This document shows, piece after piece, positions 7,595 through 18,975 of a DNA stretch of 64,000 nucleotides. Position numbers and translations under genes: made by a program. The DNA is taken from assembly GCF_022479115.1 (NCBI RefSeq), contig NZ_CP092497.1, positions 2,542,001-2,606,000 of the forward strand, given 5' to 3'. Within the stretch, counting starts at the first letter, position 1; every line of letters begins with the position of its first letter. The notes beneath the pieces were generated by a model, which was not told where the DNA came from, did not search any database, and was given only the letters and a program-made list of their open reading frames with translations. The stretch comes from Amycolatopsis sp. EV170708-02-1 (lineage in GTDB: Bacteria > Actinomycetota > Actinomycetes > Mycobacteriales > Pseudonocardiaceae).

Positions 7595-8668
7595 ATGACC
7601 GCGGAACATCCGCTCGTCGTCGCCGGAGACGACGTCCTGCTCGACGAGATCCTGCGCGTGGCGGCGGCCGCGGGTTGCGAGGTCGAACGAGCACCCGATC
7701 TCGACGCCGCCCGCGGGAGATGGGCCCGTGCGCCGCTCGTGGTGCTCGACGAGGAGGCCGCGAGCGCGCCGAACCGGCTGCTGCGGCGGAACAAGGTCCT
7801 GCTCGTCTGCAAGGGCGCGCCGACGCCGGTGACGTGGGAGCGGGCCGTCAACACCGGTTCGGAGAAGGTCCTTTCGCTGCCGGACGAGGAAAGCGACCTC
7901 ATCGGCGAATTCGCCGACGTCGTCGACGGGCCGGCACGGGACGACGGAGTCGTCATCGGGATCATCGGCGGACGAGGCGGGGCCGGGGCTTCCGTGCTCG
8001 CGGCCGCCGTCGCGTACCGGGCGGAGAAGTCCGGCACCGGCGGGCTGCTCGTCGACTGCGATCCGCTCGGCGGCGGGGTCGACGTCCTCCTCGCCGCCGA
8101 ACGCGATCGCGGGCCGCGCTGGCCGGAACTCGAACTCGGCGGCAGAGTGTCCATGGCCGCCTTGAGCGAAGCCCTGCCGCGAAAGAAGTACGCGACCGGC
8201 TCACTGTCCTTTGTGTCCTATGGCAGGGAAGGCCGCGGGCCAGGGCCCGATGCGATCGAGGGCGTGCTGTGCGCCGGACGCCGGGCGGGGCGGACGGTCG
8301 TCTGCGATCTGCCGAGGTATTTCGGCGCCGAGACGTCCACCGTGATCGGGCTGGCCGATCTGGTCGTGGTCGTCGTCCCCGCCGAACTCCGCGCCTGCGC
8401 GGCGGCGAAACAGGTCCTCGCCAGGATCGAGCCCCACGCGAACCGGATCGGTGTCGCGGTACGGGGGCCGTCGCCCGCCGGGCTGATCCCGCAGGAGATC
8501 GCCGACGCCGTCGGCGTTCCGCTCATCACCTCGATGGGCCGCGAGCGCTCCCTCGCGGCGGCTCTCGACCGCGGTGAGTTCGTCCTGAGGCATCGCGGGC
8601 ATCTGGCCACCGCCGCCACCGAAGTCCTCGCCGCCGCGCGCGGACAGCTGGCCGGTGCCTCGCGATGA
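7595..8668 (+). CDS. Ssd/TadZ-like MinD-type protein (septum-site-determining protein family)
   Basis: 357-residue protein with an N-terminal receiver-like region (1-110) and a C-terminal SIMIBI/MinD-type domain, the layout of TadZ/CpaE and mycobacterial Ssd (Rv3660c). The P-loop position reads GGRGGAGAS (125-133) and lacks the signature and catalytic lysines of canonical KGGxGKT, so ATP hydrolysis is doubtful. It is the first gene of a tightly overlapping tad operon and probably places the pilus machine at the cell pole or septum. M. tuberculosis Ssd is reported to affect septum formation. The ATG at 7595 is preceded by GGGGGAG. An upstream in-frame ATG (7526) would add residues with no family resemblance. 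Confidence 0.85.
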   Translation: MTAEHPLVVAGDDVLLDEILRVAAAAGCEVERAPDLDAARGRWARAPLVVLDEEAASAPNRLLRRNKVLLVCKGAPTPVTWERAVNTGSEKVLSLPDEESDLIGEFADVVDGPARDDGVVIGIIGGRGGAGASVLAAAVAYRAEKSGTGGLLVDCDPLGGGVDVLLAAERDRGPRWPELELGGRVSMAALSEALPRKKYATGSLSFVSYGREGRGPGPDAIEGVLCAGRRAGRTVVCDLPRYFGAETSTVIGLADLVVVVVPAELRACAAAKQVLARIEPHANRIGVAVRGPSPAGLIPQEIADAVGVPLITSMGRERSLAAALDRGEFVLRHRGHLATAATEVLAAARGQLAGASR

Positions 8669-9807
8669 CCGACGATCTGGTCGAGCGGGTACGGCGGCGC
8701 CTGGCCGGATCGGCCGCCCCGGCGGATCCGGTGAGCGTCGCGCGGGCGGTCCGCGCCGAAGCCGGTGGCGCGCTCGGTCAGGAGGCCGTCCTCGGCGCGG
8801 TCCGGCTGGCCCGTGACGAGTTCGTCGGAGCCGGTCCGCTGGCACCACTGCTCGACAAACCCGGTGTCACCGACGTTCTCGTCACGGCACCCGACGAGGT
8901 CTGGACCGATACCGGTGAAGGCATCCGCCTGACGGACGTTCGGTTCGCCGACGAGGAAGCCGTCCGCAGGCTGGCTCAGCGGCTCGCCCTGGCGGGCGGG
9001 CGGCGCCTCGACGACGCTCAACCCTTCGCCGACTGCTGGCTTCCGGGAGTGGGGCCGCAAGGCCGGGTCCGGATGCACGCGGTCCTCCCGCCGATCGCGC
9101 CGGCCGGGACCGCCCTCTCGCTCCGCGTTCTCCGGCCCGCCACCCATGATCTCGCCGAACTCCGGTTGCGCGGAGTGTTCGGCCCCAGCGGGGCGGAGTT
9201 GCTCGGCTCGATCATCCGGCGGCGGCTCGCGTTCCTGGTCTCCGGCGGGACAGGGGCGGGCAAGACGACCCTGCTCTCCGCGTTGCTCGGCGCGGTGCCC
9301 CCGGCCGAACGCATCGTGTGCGTCGAGGACGCCGGAGAACTGCAACCGGACCATCCGCAGTTCGTCAGCCTGCTCACCCGCCCGGCCAACGTCGAGGGCG
9401 CGGGCGAGGTCGGGCTGAGCGAGCTGGTGCGGCAGGCGTTGCGCATGCGCCCGGACCGGCTGGTCGTGGGCGAAGTACGCGGTGGCGAGGTCATCGCGTT
9501 GCTCAACGCCATGAACACCGGGCACGAGGGCGGCGGCTGCACCGTGCACGCCAATTCACCCGAGGACGTCCCCGCGCGGCTGGAGGCGCTGGCCGCGCTC
9601 GGCGGATTGAAACGGGACGCGCTGCACAGCCAGCTGACCGCGGCGGTGCGGGTGGTCCTGCACATGCGCCGCCTGCCGAGCGGCATCCGGCGGCTGGACG
9701 AGGTCGGTGTCCTCCGGTCCTTTCGAGGCGAGGCCAAGGTCGTTCCCGTCTGGAGCAAGGGCGCCTGGATCGGCGACGAGACGCCGTTCGAGGAGATGGC
9801 GGCATGA
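8665..9807 (+). CDS. tadA: TadA/CpaF-family pilus assembly ATPase
   Basis: 380-residue type II/IV secretion ATPase (GspE family). It carries Walker A GGTGAGKTT (194-202), an Asp-box region EDAGEL, Walker B-type RPDRLVVGEVRGGE and the His-box MNTGHEGGGCTVHANSP. It is a cytoplasmic hexamer that powers Flp pilus extension with the membrane proteins encoded next. The ATG overlaps the ssd stop as ATGA. Homologue of Rv3659c. Confidence 0.95.
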   Translation: MTDDLVERVRRRLAGSAAPADPVSVARAVRAEAGGALGQEAVLGAVRLARDEFVGAGPLAPLLDKPGVTDVLVTAPDEVWTDTGEGIRLTDVRFADEEAVRRLAQRLALAGGRRLDDAQPFADCWLPGVGPQGRVRMHAVLPPIAPAGTALSLRVLRPATHDLAELRLRGVFGPSGAELLGSIIRRRLAFLVSGGTGAGKTTLLSALLGAVPPAERIVCVEDAGELQPDHPQFVSLLTRPANVEGAGEVGLSELVRQALRMRPDRLVVGEVRGGEVIALLNAMNTGHEGGGCTVHANSPEDVPARLEALAALGGLKRDALHSQLTAAVRVVLHMRRLPSGIRRLDEVGVLRSFRGEAKVVPVWSKGAWIGDETPFEEMAA

Positions 9808-10547
9808 ACCCGTGGTTCCTTCTCTCCTGGGGTGCGGGTCTCGCCTGCTGGCCGAAGCCGATGGCGCGCACTCCGATCGCCTGGCGGCTGCCTCGCACCG
9901 TCCGGGTGGGCTGGTGGCCGCTCCCCGCGTCGCTCGCTTTGGCCTTCCTCGGAATCGGCTGGGCGGTGGCGACGCTGGTCTTCACCTTGACCGTCCGCCA
10001 GGAGTACCGGTGGCGGGCACGGGAGAAGACGGCGCTGGCCGAAGCGGAACTCACCGGGTCCGTGCTTCGGACCATGATCGGCGAACTCCGCGCGGGCGCC
10101 CATCCGGTCGCCGCGGCCGAGGCCACCGCGGAGGCGGTGCCCGCGGCGTCCGGCCGGCTGCGCGGGCTCGTCGCGGCCGCCCGATTCGGTGGCGACACCG
10201 CCGCCGATCAGAACGCGCCACCGGCGCTGGCGAACGCGTGGGCGCTCGCGAACCGGTTCGGGCTGCCGATGGCCGAGGTACTCGATGCCGCGCGACGGGA
10301 CGCCGAGGCGGAGATCGGCTTCCGCCGTCGTCTCAAAGCCAAGATGGCGGGCCCCAGGGCGAGCGCCGCCGTGCTCGCGGCGCTCCCGCTGATGTGCTTG
10401 GGGCTCGGCGAGGCGATGGGGGCGGGTCCGCTCCACGTCCTCACCGGGACGGGCGCCGGGCAACTGTCGCTCGTCGTGGGCAGCGGGCTGATCTGGGCGG
10501 GCACGGCCTGGTGCCGGGCTCTCACCGGCCGGGTGGCCCCATGCTGA
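9804..10547 (+). CDS. tadB: TadB-like pilus assembly membrane protein
   Basis: 247-residue GspF-fold membrane protein. Two N-terminal hydrophobic segments (about 1-15 and 38-60) precede a cytoplasmic helical domain; two further segments lie near 185-205 and 215-235. Its ATG overlaps the tadA stop as ATGA. It forms the inner-membrane platform of the Flp pilus together with the next gene. It matches Rv3658c in position and layout and is shorter than Caulobacter TadB. Confidence 0.8.
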   Translation: MNPWFLLSWGAGLACWPKPMARTPIAWRLPRTVRVGWWPLPASLALAFLGIGWAVATLVFTLTVRQEYRWRAREKTALAEAELTGSVLRTMIGELRAGAHPVAAAEATAEAVPAASGRLRGLVAAARFGGDTAADQNAPPALANAWALANRFGLPMAEVLDAARRDAEAEIGFRRRLKAKMAGPRASAAVLAALPLMCLGLGEAMGAGPLHVLTGTGAGQLSLVVGSGLIWAGTAWCRALTGRVAPC

Positions 10548-11107
10548 CCGGAGCGGCGCTGATCCTGCTGGGCGGTGCCGTCTTCTGCTGGCCGCGCGTC
10601 ATCCGTGCCACGGAGCGGCCTAGGTGGCTCCGGTCGAAGGGGAGAACGTCCCGCGACAAAGGTGTTTCCGAACTACTCCGGTCCGCGGCCACCCTCGACC
10701 TGCTGGCCGCCTGCCTGGACGGCGGGCTTCCGGTACCCGTCGCGCTCGAAGCCGTCGCACCGACGGCTTCACCGAAGACCGCGGCGGCACTGCGCTCGGT
10801 GGCGTCGCATCTCGCCGTGGGCATCGGACCGGCGGAAGCGTGGGCCCCGGTCCGCGACCGGCCCGGCCTGACCGAACTGTCCGTCGCCGCCGTCCGCACG
10901 GCGAGGGCGGGCACCGCGCTCGCCACCCACGCGAAAGACCTCGCGCGAAGACTGCGCGAGTCGCTCTCCGCCGAAGCCGAGGAACGAGCCGAACGGGCCG
11001 GCGTGCTGCTGGCGGCACCGATCGGCCTCTGCTTTCTCCCCGCGTTCCTCTGCCTCGGCGTCCTGCCCGTCGTGCTCGGCCTCGCCGGTCGTCTCGACTT
11101 CCTCTGA
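10541..11107 (+). CDS. tadC: TadC-like pilus assembly membrane protein
   Basis: 188-residue second GspF-type platform protein. A short hydrophobic N-terminus (LTGAALILLGGAVFCWPRV) is followed by a helical cytoplasmic domain (LDLLAACLDGGLPVPVALEAV) and a C-terminal membrane hairpin ending VLLAAPIGLCFLPAFLCLGV. The ATG lies inside the tadB tail, a 7-nt overlap. Matches Rv3657c. Confidence 0.8.
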   Translation: MLTGAALILLGGAVFCWPRVIRATERPRWLRSKGRTSRDKGVSELLRSAATLDLLAACLDGGLPVPVALEAVAPTASPKTAAALRSVASHLAVGIGPAEAWAPVRDRPGLTELSVAAVRTARAGTALATHAKDLARRLRESLSAEAEERAERAGVLLAAPIGLCFLPAFLCLGVLPVVLGLAGRLDFL

Positions 11108-11123
11108 TCGAAAGGCGCTCCCC

Positions 11124-11297
11124 ATGTACAAGCTCCCCACCTTCCGTGAAGACGACGGCATGGCGACGGTCGAGTACGCCATCGCCACCCTGGCCGCCGC
11201 CGCGCTGGGGGCCGTCCTCTACTTGGTCATCGACAGCGAAGCAGTCCGTGCCGGGCTCACCGCGCTCATCGAGCGGGCCTTGTCGGTGAAGTTCTGA
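11124..11297 (+). CDS. flp: Flp-type pilin precursor (DUF4244)
   Basis: 57-residue prepilin. The N-terminal leader ends DDG, followed by MATVEYAIATLAAAALGAVL: the Flp signature of a Gly at the cleavage site, Glu at +5 with the EY pair, and a hydrophobic stretch. A prepilin peptidase would cut after the Gly; none is encoded in this window. It starts 16 nt after tadC with AAAGG upstream and ends in a TGATG overlap with the next gene. Counterpart of Rv3656c; main subunit of the predicted pilus. Confidence 0.9.
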   Translation: MYKLPTFREDDGMATVEYAIATLAAAALGAVLYLVIDSEAVRAGLTALIERALSVKF

Positions 11298-11635
11298 TGG
11301 CCGACCGTGGCTCCGTCACGGTGGAGGCCGCGCTCGGCATCGGCGCGCTGACCTTCCTCTCGGCCCTGTTGTTCGCCGGGATCGGCGTCGCCTCCGACCA
11401 GCTCCGCTGCACCGACGCGGCCCGCGAGGCGGCGAGGCTCCTCGCCCGTGGGCAGCCCGCCCGAGCCGAACAGGCGGTCCGGGAGATCGCGCCGTCCGGC
11501 GCTCGGCTGGACGTCGCCCGTGAAGGCGACACGATCACCGTCGGCGTCGAGGCCGAACCGGTGGCCGGGCTCCTGCCGGGTATCCGGCTGCACTCCCGTG
11601 CCTTCGCCGTCGCCGAGCCGGGGGCCGGGCCGTGA
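11297..11635 (+). CDS. TadE-family pseudopilin-like protein
   Basis: 112 residues. A short basic start is followed by GSVTVEAALGIGALTFLSAL, the TadE-type N-terminal motif with a conserved Glu in the first turn of the membrane helix. The remainder is a small extracytoplasmic domain (AAREAARLLARG). Minor pilin role inferred; position equals Rv3655c. Its start shares one base with the flp stop. Confidence 0.82.
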   Translation: MADRGSVTVEAALGIGALTFLSALLFAGIGVASDQLRCTDAAREAARLLARGQPARAEQAVREIAPSGARLDVAREGDTITVGVEAEPVAGLLPGIRLHSRAFAVAEPGAGP

Positions 11636-12072
11636 CCGAGAGCCTGTCGGCCGAAGGGCCCCGCTGTCGCGGTGGCGCCCTGCCGGAGTCGGTCGCGGCT
11701 GCGGGTCCACCTGCGGACACCGAGGACGACCGTGGTGTCGCGACCGTCTGGACCGCCTCGATGGTCGCGGTCCTGGTGTGCGCGGCGGCGTTCGTCTTCT
11801 GGATCGGCGCCGTCGTCACGGCCCGGCACCGAGCGGAGGCCGCCGCCGATCTGGCTGCGCTCGCGGCCGCCTCACACGCGACGGCGGGGCCCGGCGCGGC
11901 CTGCGAGCGGGCCCGTGAGGTCGCCGCCCGGATGTCGGTCACGCTGCTCACCTGCCGGTGGGAGCGCGGCGATGCCCTGGTCGAGGTGCGATCGGAGCCG
12001 TCTGGACGGCCGGCGGTCACCGGACGGGCGGAGGCACGGGCCCGGGCGGGGCCGGTCGACCGGTCACCGTGA
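11632..12072 (+). CDS. Rv3654c-like TadE/TadG-type secreted protein
   Basis: 146 residues. About 35 polar N-terminal residues precede DRGVATVWTASMVAVLVCAA, a Flp/TadG-like membrane helix (residues 33-62), then HRAEAAADLAALAAASHA, the conserved stretch of actinobacterial Rv3654c-like proteins. Two cysteines (about 90 and 104) could form a disulfide outside the cell. The GTG start overlaps the previous stop as GTGA; it is the last gene of the tad operon. Exact role is unknown in the family; minor pilin or assembly factor is likely. Confidence 0.75.
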   Translation: MTESLSAEGPRCRGGALPESVAAAGPPADTEDDRGVATVWTASMVAVLVCAAAFVFWIGAVVTARHRAEAAADLAALAAASHATAGPGAACERAREVAARMSVTLLTCRWERGDALVEVRSEPSGRPAVTGRAEARARAGPVDRSP

Positions 12073-12489
12073 CGGGCGTCGCACGACGAACGGTCGTCCA
12101 GTGGTGACCGGCCGGTAGTACGCGTGAGTAACCGCTCGGCGCGAGCAGCGGTCGTTGACGCACGGCGAGCGGTCGAAGCCATGATCAGCTCGCCGCCGAA
12201 CGGCCGTCCGCCGCTCACCGTGAGCGCCGTCACGCCGGGCGGAAGCCCAGGTCGGCTGCGACGAACGGCCCCGGACCGGTCGTGCACGCCCGTTAATCGG
12301 ACGTCTGGCGTTCGGTCCGTCCGGTCGGGCTACCGCGCGTTCATCGCTAAGTAACCGCCGGTTGTCGCGTGAGGTCTTCTCCCGATGTGCAACTTGCCGT
12401 TTATTGAGATGTGCGCCACCTCGAGAAGGTCGCCGGGTAGCGCGGAGCAGAACCGACACAGGACAGAGTTGACCTGAGGCAGGGACGGA
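12073..12489. other. 417-bp intergenic region upstream of the prim-pol-like gene
   Basis: No coding sequence with plausible codon use was seen on either strand. The first half repeats variants of the core ACGGTCGT/ACGGCCG many times (for example near 12079, 12147, 12198 and 12262). The second half is more AT-rich (CCGTTTATTGAGATG near 12390) and probably holds the promoter of the next gene. No terminator hairpin was found for the tad operon. Confidence 0.35.
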
Positions 12490-13116
12490 ATGTTGGACGC
12501 GAATTGGCCGGACAGCTGGCGGGGCGCCTTCCGCATCGAGATGCGGGCGGAGGCGATCGGCCTCGCGTGGCGTGGCTGGCCGGTGCTCCCGGGTGCGGAG
12601 CCCGCCGCGATCACCGCGGACGGCGACGACCTCACCTGGCGCCGTCCCGTCCCGGCGCAGGACAACTGGCGTGAACTGCTCGAGACCCACCCGCACGAGG
12701 TCGCCACCTGGTTCGGCGACGACACCCACAGCCTGCTCGTGGCCACCGGCACCGTGCTCGACGCCATCGAGGTCGACGACGAGCTCGGCAAGGCCGCCGC
12801 CCGCCTGCTGCGCGCCACCGGACACCCCGCCCCGATCGTCGCGATGCCGAACGGCCGCTGGCTGTTCCTGACCACCGTCGCCACGAGCATCCCGCGGGAA
12901 CTGGCCGACCAGGCCTCGATCCAGTGGCACGGCGCGAACGGTTACATCCCGCTGCCCCCGTCGCCGTTCCAGCACGGTGTCGTGCACTGGCGGGTCAAGC
13001 CCGAGGTCTGGGGCTGGCAGCTGCCCGAGGCCACGGAGGTGCACGACGTGCTCGTCCGTGCGCTGGCCGGTGACCGGACCGTCGCCCCCGTGGCGACCCT
13101 GAGCACCGCCGCCTGA
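12490..13116 (+). CDS. Prim-pol-like (bifunctional primase/polymerase N-terminal type) protein, probably non-catalytic
   Basis: 208 residues. The layout AxxxAWRGWPVLPG, LLVATGTVLDAIEVDDELG, a GHPAPIVAMPNGRWLF block and the ending HWRVKPEVWGWQLPEA resemble the N-terminal prim-pol domain found in plasmid and phage replication proteins. The usual DxD metal site (LDxD) is replaced by LDAIEVDD, and no helicase domain follows, so primase activity is doubtful. It is a stand-alone chromosomal gene, with RBS GGGACGG upstream. Its stop abuts the helicase stop tail-to-tail, the two forming TGATCA. A nucleotide-binding regulatory role is possible; the function is not known. Confidence 0.6.
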   Translation: MLDANWPDSWRGAFRIEMRAEAIGLAWRGWPVLPGAEPAAITADGDDLTWRRPVPAQDNWRELLETHPHEVATWFGDDTHSLLVATGTVLDAIEVDDELGKAAARLLRATGHPAPIVAMPNGRWLFLTTVATSIPRELADQASIQWHGANGYIPLPPSPFQHGVVHWRVKPEVWGWQLPEATEVHDVLVRALAGDRTVAPVATLSTAA

Positions 13117-15607
13117 TCAACCCACAACTTCAAGCCACAGCCATTCAAACCACCGAGTGGCCGGACACGGACCCGTGCTGACGCAAAGCCCGAGCACGGT
13201 GTCCAGAACGGCCACCGCCCCGCCTTGTCCAGCGGATCGTTGCCGTTCCCGCACTTCGGCGACTGGACGCAGGACGGGCAGCCGGCCGGGCACTCGCAGG
13301 AAACGATCGCCTCCCGCGTTGCGGCCAGCCAAGGGACAATCGCGGCAAATCCGCGGTCGGCGAATCCCGCACCCCCGGGATGGCCATCGTGCACGAACAC
13401 CGTCGCCTCCCCGGTGTCTTCGTGCCACGCGGTCGACACCCCGCCAATGTCCCAGCGGTCGCACGTAGCGAACAGCGGTAGCAGGCCGATCGCCGCGTGC
13501 TCGGCGGCATGCAGGGCACCGGGGACGCGCGCCGGATCCAACTCGGCGCTCGTCCCCGGTGCTCCGCCAAGTTCCTTGGTCCCCACCCTGGAGCCTCCGG
13601 TCCCCACCGGCTCCAGAACTTCGGTCCCCGCCCGATGGCCCCCGGTCCCCGCCACGCCATCGGACACACCGAGCAGCTCCGCCGAGATCGTGTACCAGAC
13701 GGCGCGGGTGTGCAGGCTCTGCTCCGGCAGATCCAGCGGAGTCTGGTCCAGCACCTCACCGGAAGGACGCCTCCGCAAGTAGCCGACCACTTGCGAACTG
13801 ACCGACACCTCGCCGAGGTTCACCGTGACCCCGCCGTGCACGCTGGTCTCCTCGGTGCGCAGCACACTGATGTCGACGATCTCGCGCGGCGACGTGGTCC
13901 AGTCCGGATCTTCCGCGTGCACCAGCGCGAGCCCGGTCTCCAAATCCAGTTCGTCGACCACATAGGACGAACCCTGGTGCAGGTACACCGCGCCGGGATG
14001 CACCGCGTAACAGGCGGAACCCGGGTCGACGGTGCCGAGCATGCGGCCCGAATCGGCCTCCACCACGGCGATCTGCTCGCCGCCGGAACCGCGGATGCCG
14101 ACCTCGGCGTGCGGCCGGTCGCGCGAGGTCCAGTACCAGCCGCTCGTCCGGCGCCGGACGATCTTCTCCGCGACCAGATCGGCGAGCACGGCACGCGCCG
14201 AGTCGCCGCCGAAGGCCGCGACCTCCGGCTCGGTCAACGGGAGTTCGGCGATGGCGCACGCCAGCTGCGGGCCGAGGACATACGGATTCGACGGGTCGAG
14301 GACGGCGGCTTCCACCGGCCGGTCCAGGATCGCGGCCGGATGGTGCACGAGATAGGTGTCCAGCGGATCGTCCCTGGCCACGAACACGACCAGAGCCGCG
14401 TCTCCCGCGCGCCCGGCCCGGCCCGCCTGCTGCCAGAACGAGGCGAGCGTGCCGGGGTATCCGGCCAGCACCACCGCGTCCAGCCCCGCGATGTCGACGC
14501 CGAGTTCGAGCGCGTTCGTCGTCGCGACGCCGAGCAGCCGCCCGGACAGCAACGCCGCTTCGAGGGCGCGCCGCTCCTCCGGCAGGTAGCCCGAGCGATA
14601 CGCGGCCACGGATTCCGCCAGCGAACCGTCCACTTCGGACAGAATGCGCCGGGCGCCGAGCGCGGTCAGCTCCGCGCCTCGCCGCGACCGGACGAACGCC
14701 AGCGAGCGAGCGCCTTCGATGACCAGTTCGGCGAGGATGCGGGAAGCCTCGGCCCCGCCGAGCGCCGCACGGGTGCCCCGTTCTCGCCCGAGAGTTCCGA
14801 CAGCAGCGGCGGCTCCCACAACGCGACCGTGCGGGCGCCGCGGGGTGAACCGTCTTCGGTGACCGGGACACAGTCCTGTCCGGTGAGTTTCGACGCGAAC
14901 GCCGCCGGGTCCGCCGTTGTCGCGGACGCGAGGACGAAGACCGGCGAAGCGCCGTAGTACGCCGCGACCCTCCGCAGCCTGCGCAGCAGGAGCGCCACGT
15001 GGGAGCCGAAGACCCCGCGATAGCTGTGGCACTCGTCGACGACGACGAACGCGAGCCGCCGGAAGAACCGGGACCAGCGCGCGTGCGACGAGAGGATCCC
15101 GCGGTGCAGCATGTCCGGGTTCGTGAACACCCAGTTCGCGTGCGCGCGGACCCAGTCCCGCTCCTCCAGCGGGGTGTCGCCGTCGAACGACGCCGCCCGT
15201 GCCTTCTTGATGTCCAAAGAGGACACCGCGCGCAACTGGTCGGCGCCGAGCGCCTTGGTCGGCGACAGGTACAGCGCCGACGCCCGCTCGTCCTCGACCA
15301 GCGCCGAAAGCACCGGCAGCTGGTACGCGAGCGACTTACCCGACGCGGTACCGGTGGAGATCACGACGTGCTCGCCCGCGCGGGCGAGCGACGCGGCTTC
15401 CGCCTGATGCCGCCACGGCGCCTTGACGCCGTTCGCTCGCAGCGCCTCGACGACCGGGGCCGCCGCCCACTCCGGCCAGTCCACCGAATCCGCCGCACGG
15501 GCGGGCAGCTCGGCCACATGGGTGACCGGGTACAGCGAAGCCGGGATCCCCGCCGTCGCGCGGTCGAGAAGCCGCCGCCCTTTGCCGGGTCGCACCGTGC
15601 CGTCCAC
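13117..15607 (-). CDS. MrfA/YprA-type DEAD/DEAH-box helicase with DUF1998, two apparent -1 frameshifts
   Basis: Corrected product is about 830 residues. It has Walker A GTASGKS (86-92), DECH box (191-194), a C-terminal RecA domain with GVATTNALELGVDIAGLDAV and WQQAGRAGRAG, and a DUF1998 end with the cysteine cluster CECPAGCPSCVQSPKCGNGN. This is the architecture of MrfA, a helicase of DNA-crosslink repair in Bacillus, and of Rv3649. The reading frame breaks at the C4 runs 14753-14756 and 13218-13221. Adding one base to each restores one frame from 15607 to 13117 (2491+2 nt, a multiple of three). The first GTG (15607) has a badly spaced ribosome site; the GTG at 15595 fits GGAAGG better. Sequencing error is more likely than a true pseudogene. 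Confidence 0.82.
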
Positions 15608-15924
15608 CTTCCGAGCTTCGCACAGCGCACCGACAGAAACGGGCCGCCGCCGAGCGGATCGGGCACTGGAAGCGGCCGTCGATGATCGATACAGTGACCA
15701 GCCTCACAAGGTAACGGAACGTGCGGTGGCGGGGACGCCTTGCCGTCCGCCATCCCACTACCAATACACTCCCGCAATCCACACCGACTGTGGCGAGCGT
15801 CATGTGAGACGTGCCTTGCAGTGCGACTAGCGTGACGTTCGGTTCAGTTCCCCATGCCAACGTCGGCACGCCGGTTCCATCGGCGGATCGTCGTTGGCCA
15901 ACGGCGACGTCTCCAGGAGGACGA
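15608..15924. other. Divergent promoter region between helicase and hppA
   Basis: 317 bp with no credible gene. For hppA a TAGCGT -10-like box lies just downstream of TTGCAG around 15811-15833. For the helicase, TATCGA/TTGTGA elements occur on the minus strand near 15690-15710 but with poor spacing. No repeat or RNA motif was recognised. Confidence 0.35.
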
Positions 15925-18219
<2,295 letters not shown>

Positions 18220-18238
18220 CACCGAACAGTTCCCCTCC

Positions 18239-18274
18239 GCCGGGCCCGCCACGATTCCCCGTGGCGGGCCCGGC
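18239..18274 (+). terminator. hppA terminator hairpin
   Basis: 15-bp perfect stem (18239-18253 with 18260-18274) and 6-nt loop ATTCCC, 20 nt after the hppA stop. No U-tract follows, as is common in actinobacteria. Confidence 0.75.
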
Positions 18275-18335
18275 GTGTGTCCGGGGCGGGCTAATCTCTG
18301 CGCGTCACGCCGATCCGATCCGGGGGAGTCCCGCC

Positions 18336-18884
18336 ATGAGGCGTTCGATCATCCTGTTCGCCGCTTTCTTCCTGGCCGGCTGTGGTGGTGCCGAGAAGGC
18401 GGCCGCCCCTGCGCCTTCGTCGCCCGCTCCCGCGGCCGGGGTTTCCTGGATGGACAGTTTCTGCGGTTCGTTGATCGACTTCGCCAAGATCGGCGAATTC
18501 ACCATGCCCGACTTCGAGCAGGGCGACGTCGTGAGCGCGCGGAAGGTGATGGACGAGGCGTTCGGGGTGTTCGCGCCCGGTTTCGACAACGCGGTCACCG
18601 GCTTGGGGAAGCTGAGCCAGGCGCCGAGCGCGGAGGCCGAAGCGACGCGCAAGGGCATCGTCGACGCGCTGACGCCGATCCGGGACGAGGTGCTCGCCGC
18701 GAAGGCGGCGCTCGACGCCGCGCCGAAGGACGACAAGCAGGCCGTCGTGGCCGCCGCGGCCTCCTTCCGGCAAATCGGTTCCCGTATGAACGACCTGCCC
18801 GACCCGTTCCAGCAGCTGGAAACGAACGTTTCGTTGAAAACACTGGCCGCGCAGGCCCCGAACTGCGGGAAGCTGCCTTCTTGA
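18336..18884 (+). CDS. Putative lipoprotein, function unknown
   Basis: 182 residues with a lipoprotein signal ending in lipobox LAGC (Cys at about residue 16) and an Ala/Pro/Ser-rich linker. A helical domain of about 140 residues follows (DSFCGSLIDFAKIGEF near its start). It contains two further Cys residues, one close to each end of the domain (FCG and PNCG), which could form a disulfide. GGGGGAG lies 7 nt before the ATG. The next gene encodes a lipoprotein of the same layout, so the two look like diverged duplicates. No function is proposed. Confidence 0.75.
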   Translation: MRRSIILFAAFFLAGCGGAEKAAAPAPSSPAPAAGVSWMDSFCGSLIDFAKIGEFTMPDFEQGDVVSARKVMDEAFGVFAPGFDNAVTGLGKLSQAPSAEAEATRKGIVDALTPIRDEVLAAKAALDAAPKDDKQAVVAAAASFRQIGSRMNDLPDPFQQLETNVSLKTLAAQAPNCGKLPS

Positions 18885-18975
18885 CCGTTCTTTCCGCCAC
18901 GTTGATTTGCATTGCCCCCCGGTATCGGTACCGTCGGGGGCCAGCCGGGAAGTCGTCAGGTCGGGAGGTGTTTTC

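Noticed and set aside
12124..12354. Small plus-strand gene in the spacer after the tad operon
   Set aside because: No ribosome site, no codon bias typical of this genome and a repetitive composition; treated as non-coding.
13117..15607. Two separate helicase genes (N-terminal and C-terminal halves)
   Set aside because: One-base corrections in two G runs give a single frame with the exact domain order of MrfA/Rv3649; neither half has its own plausible start.
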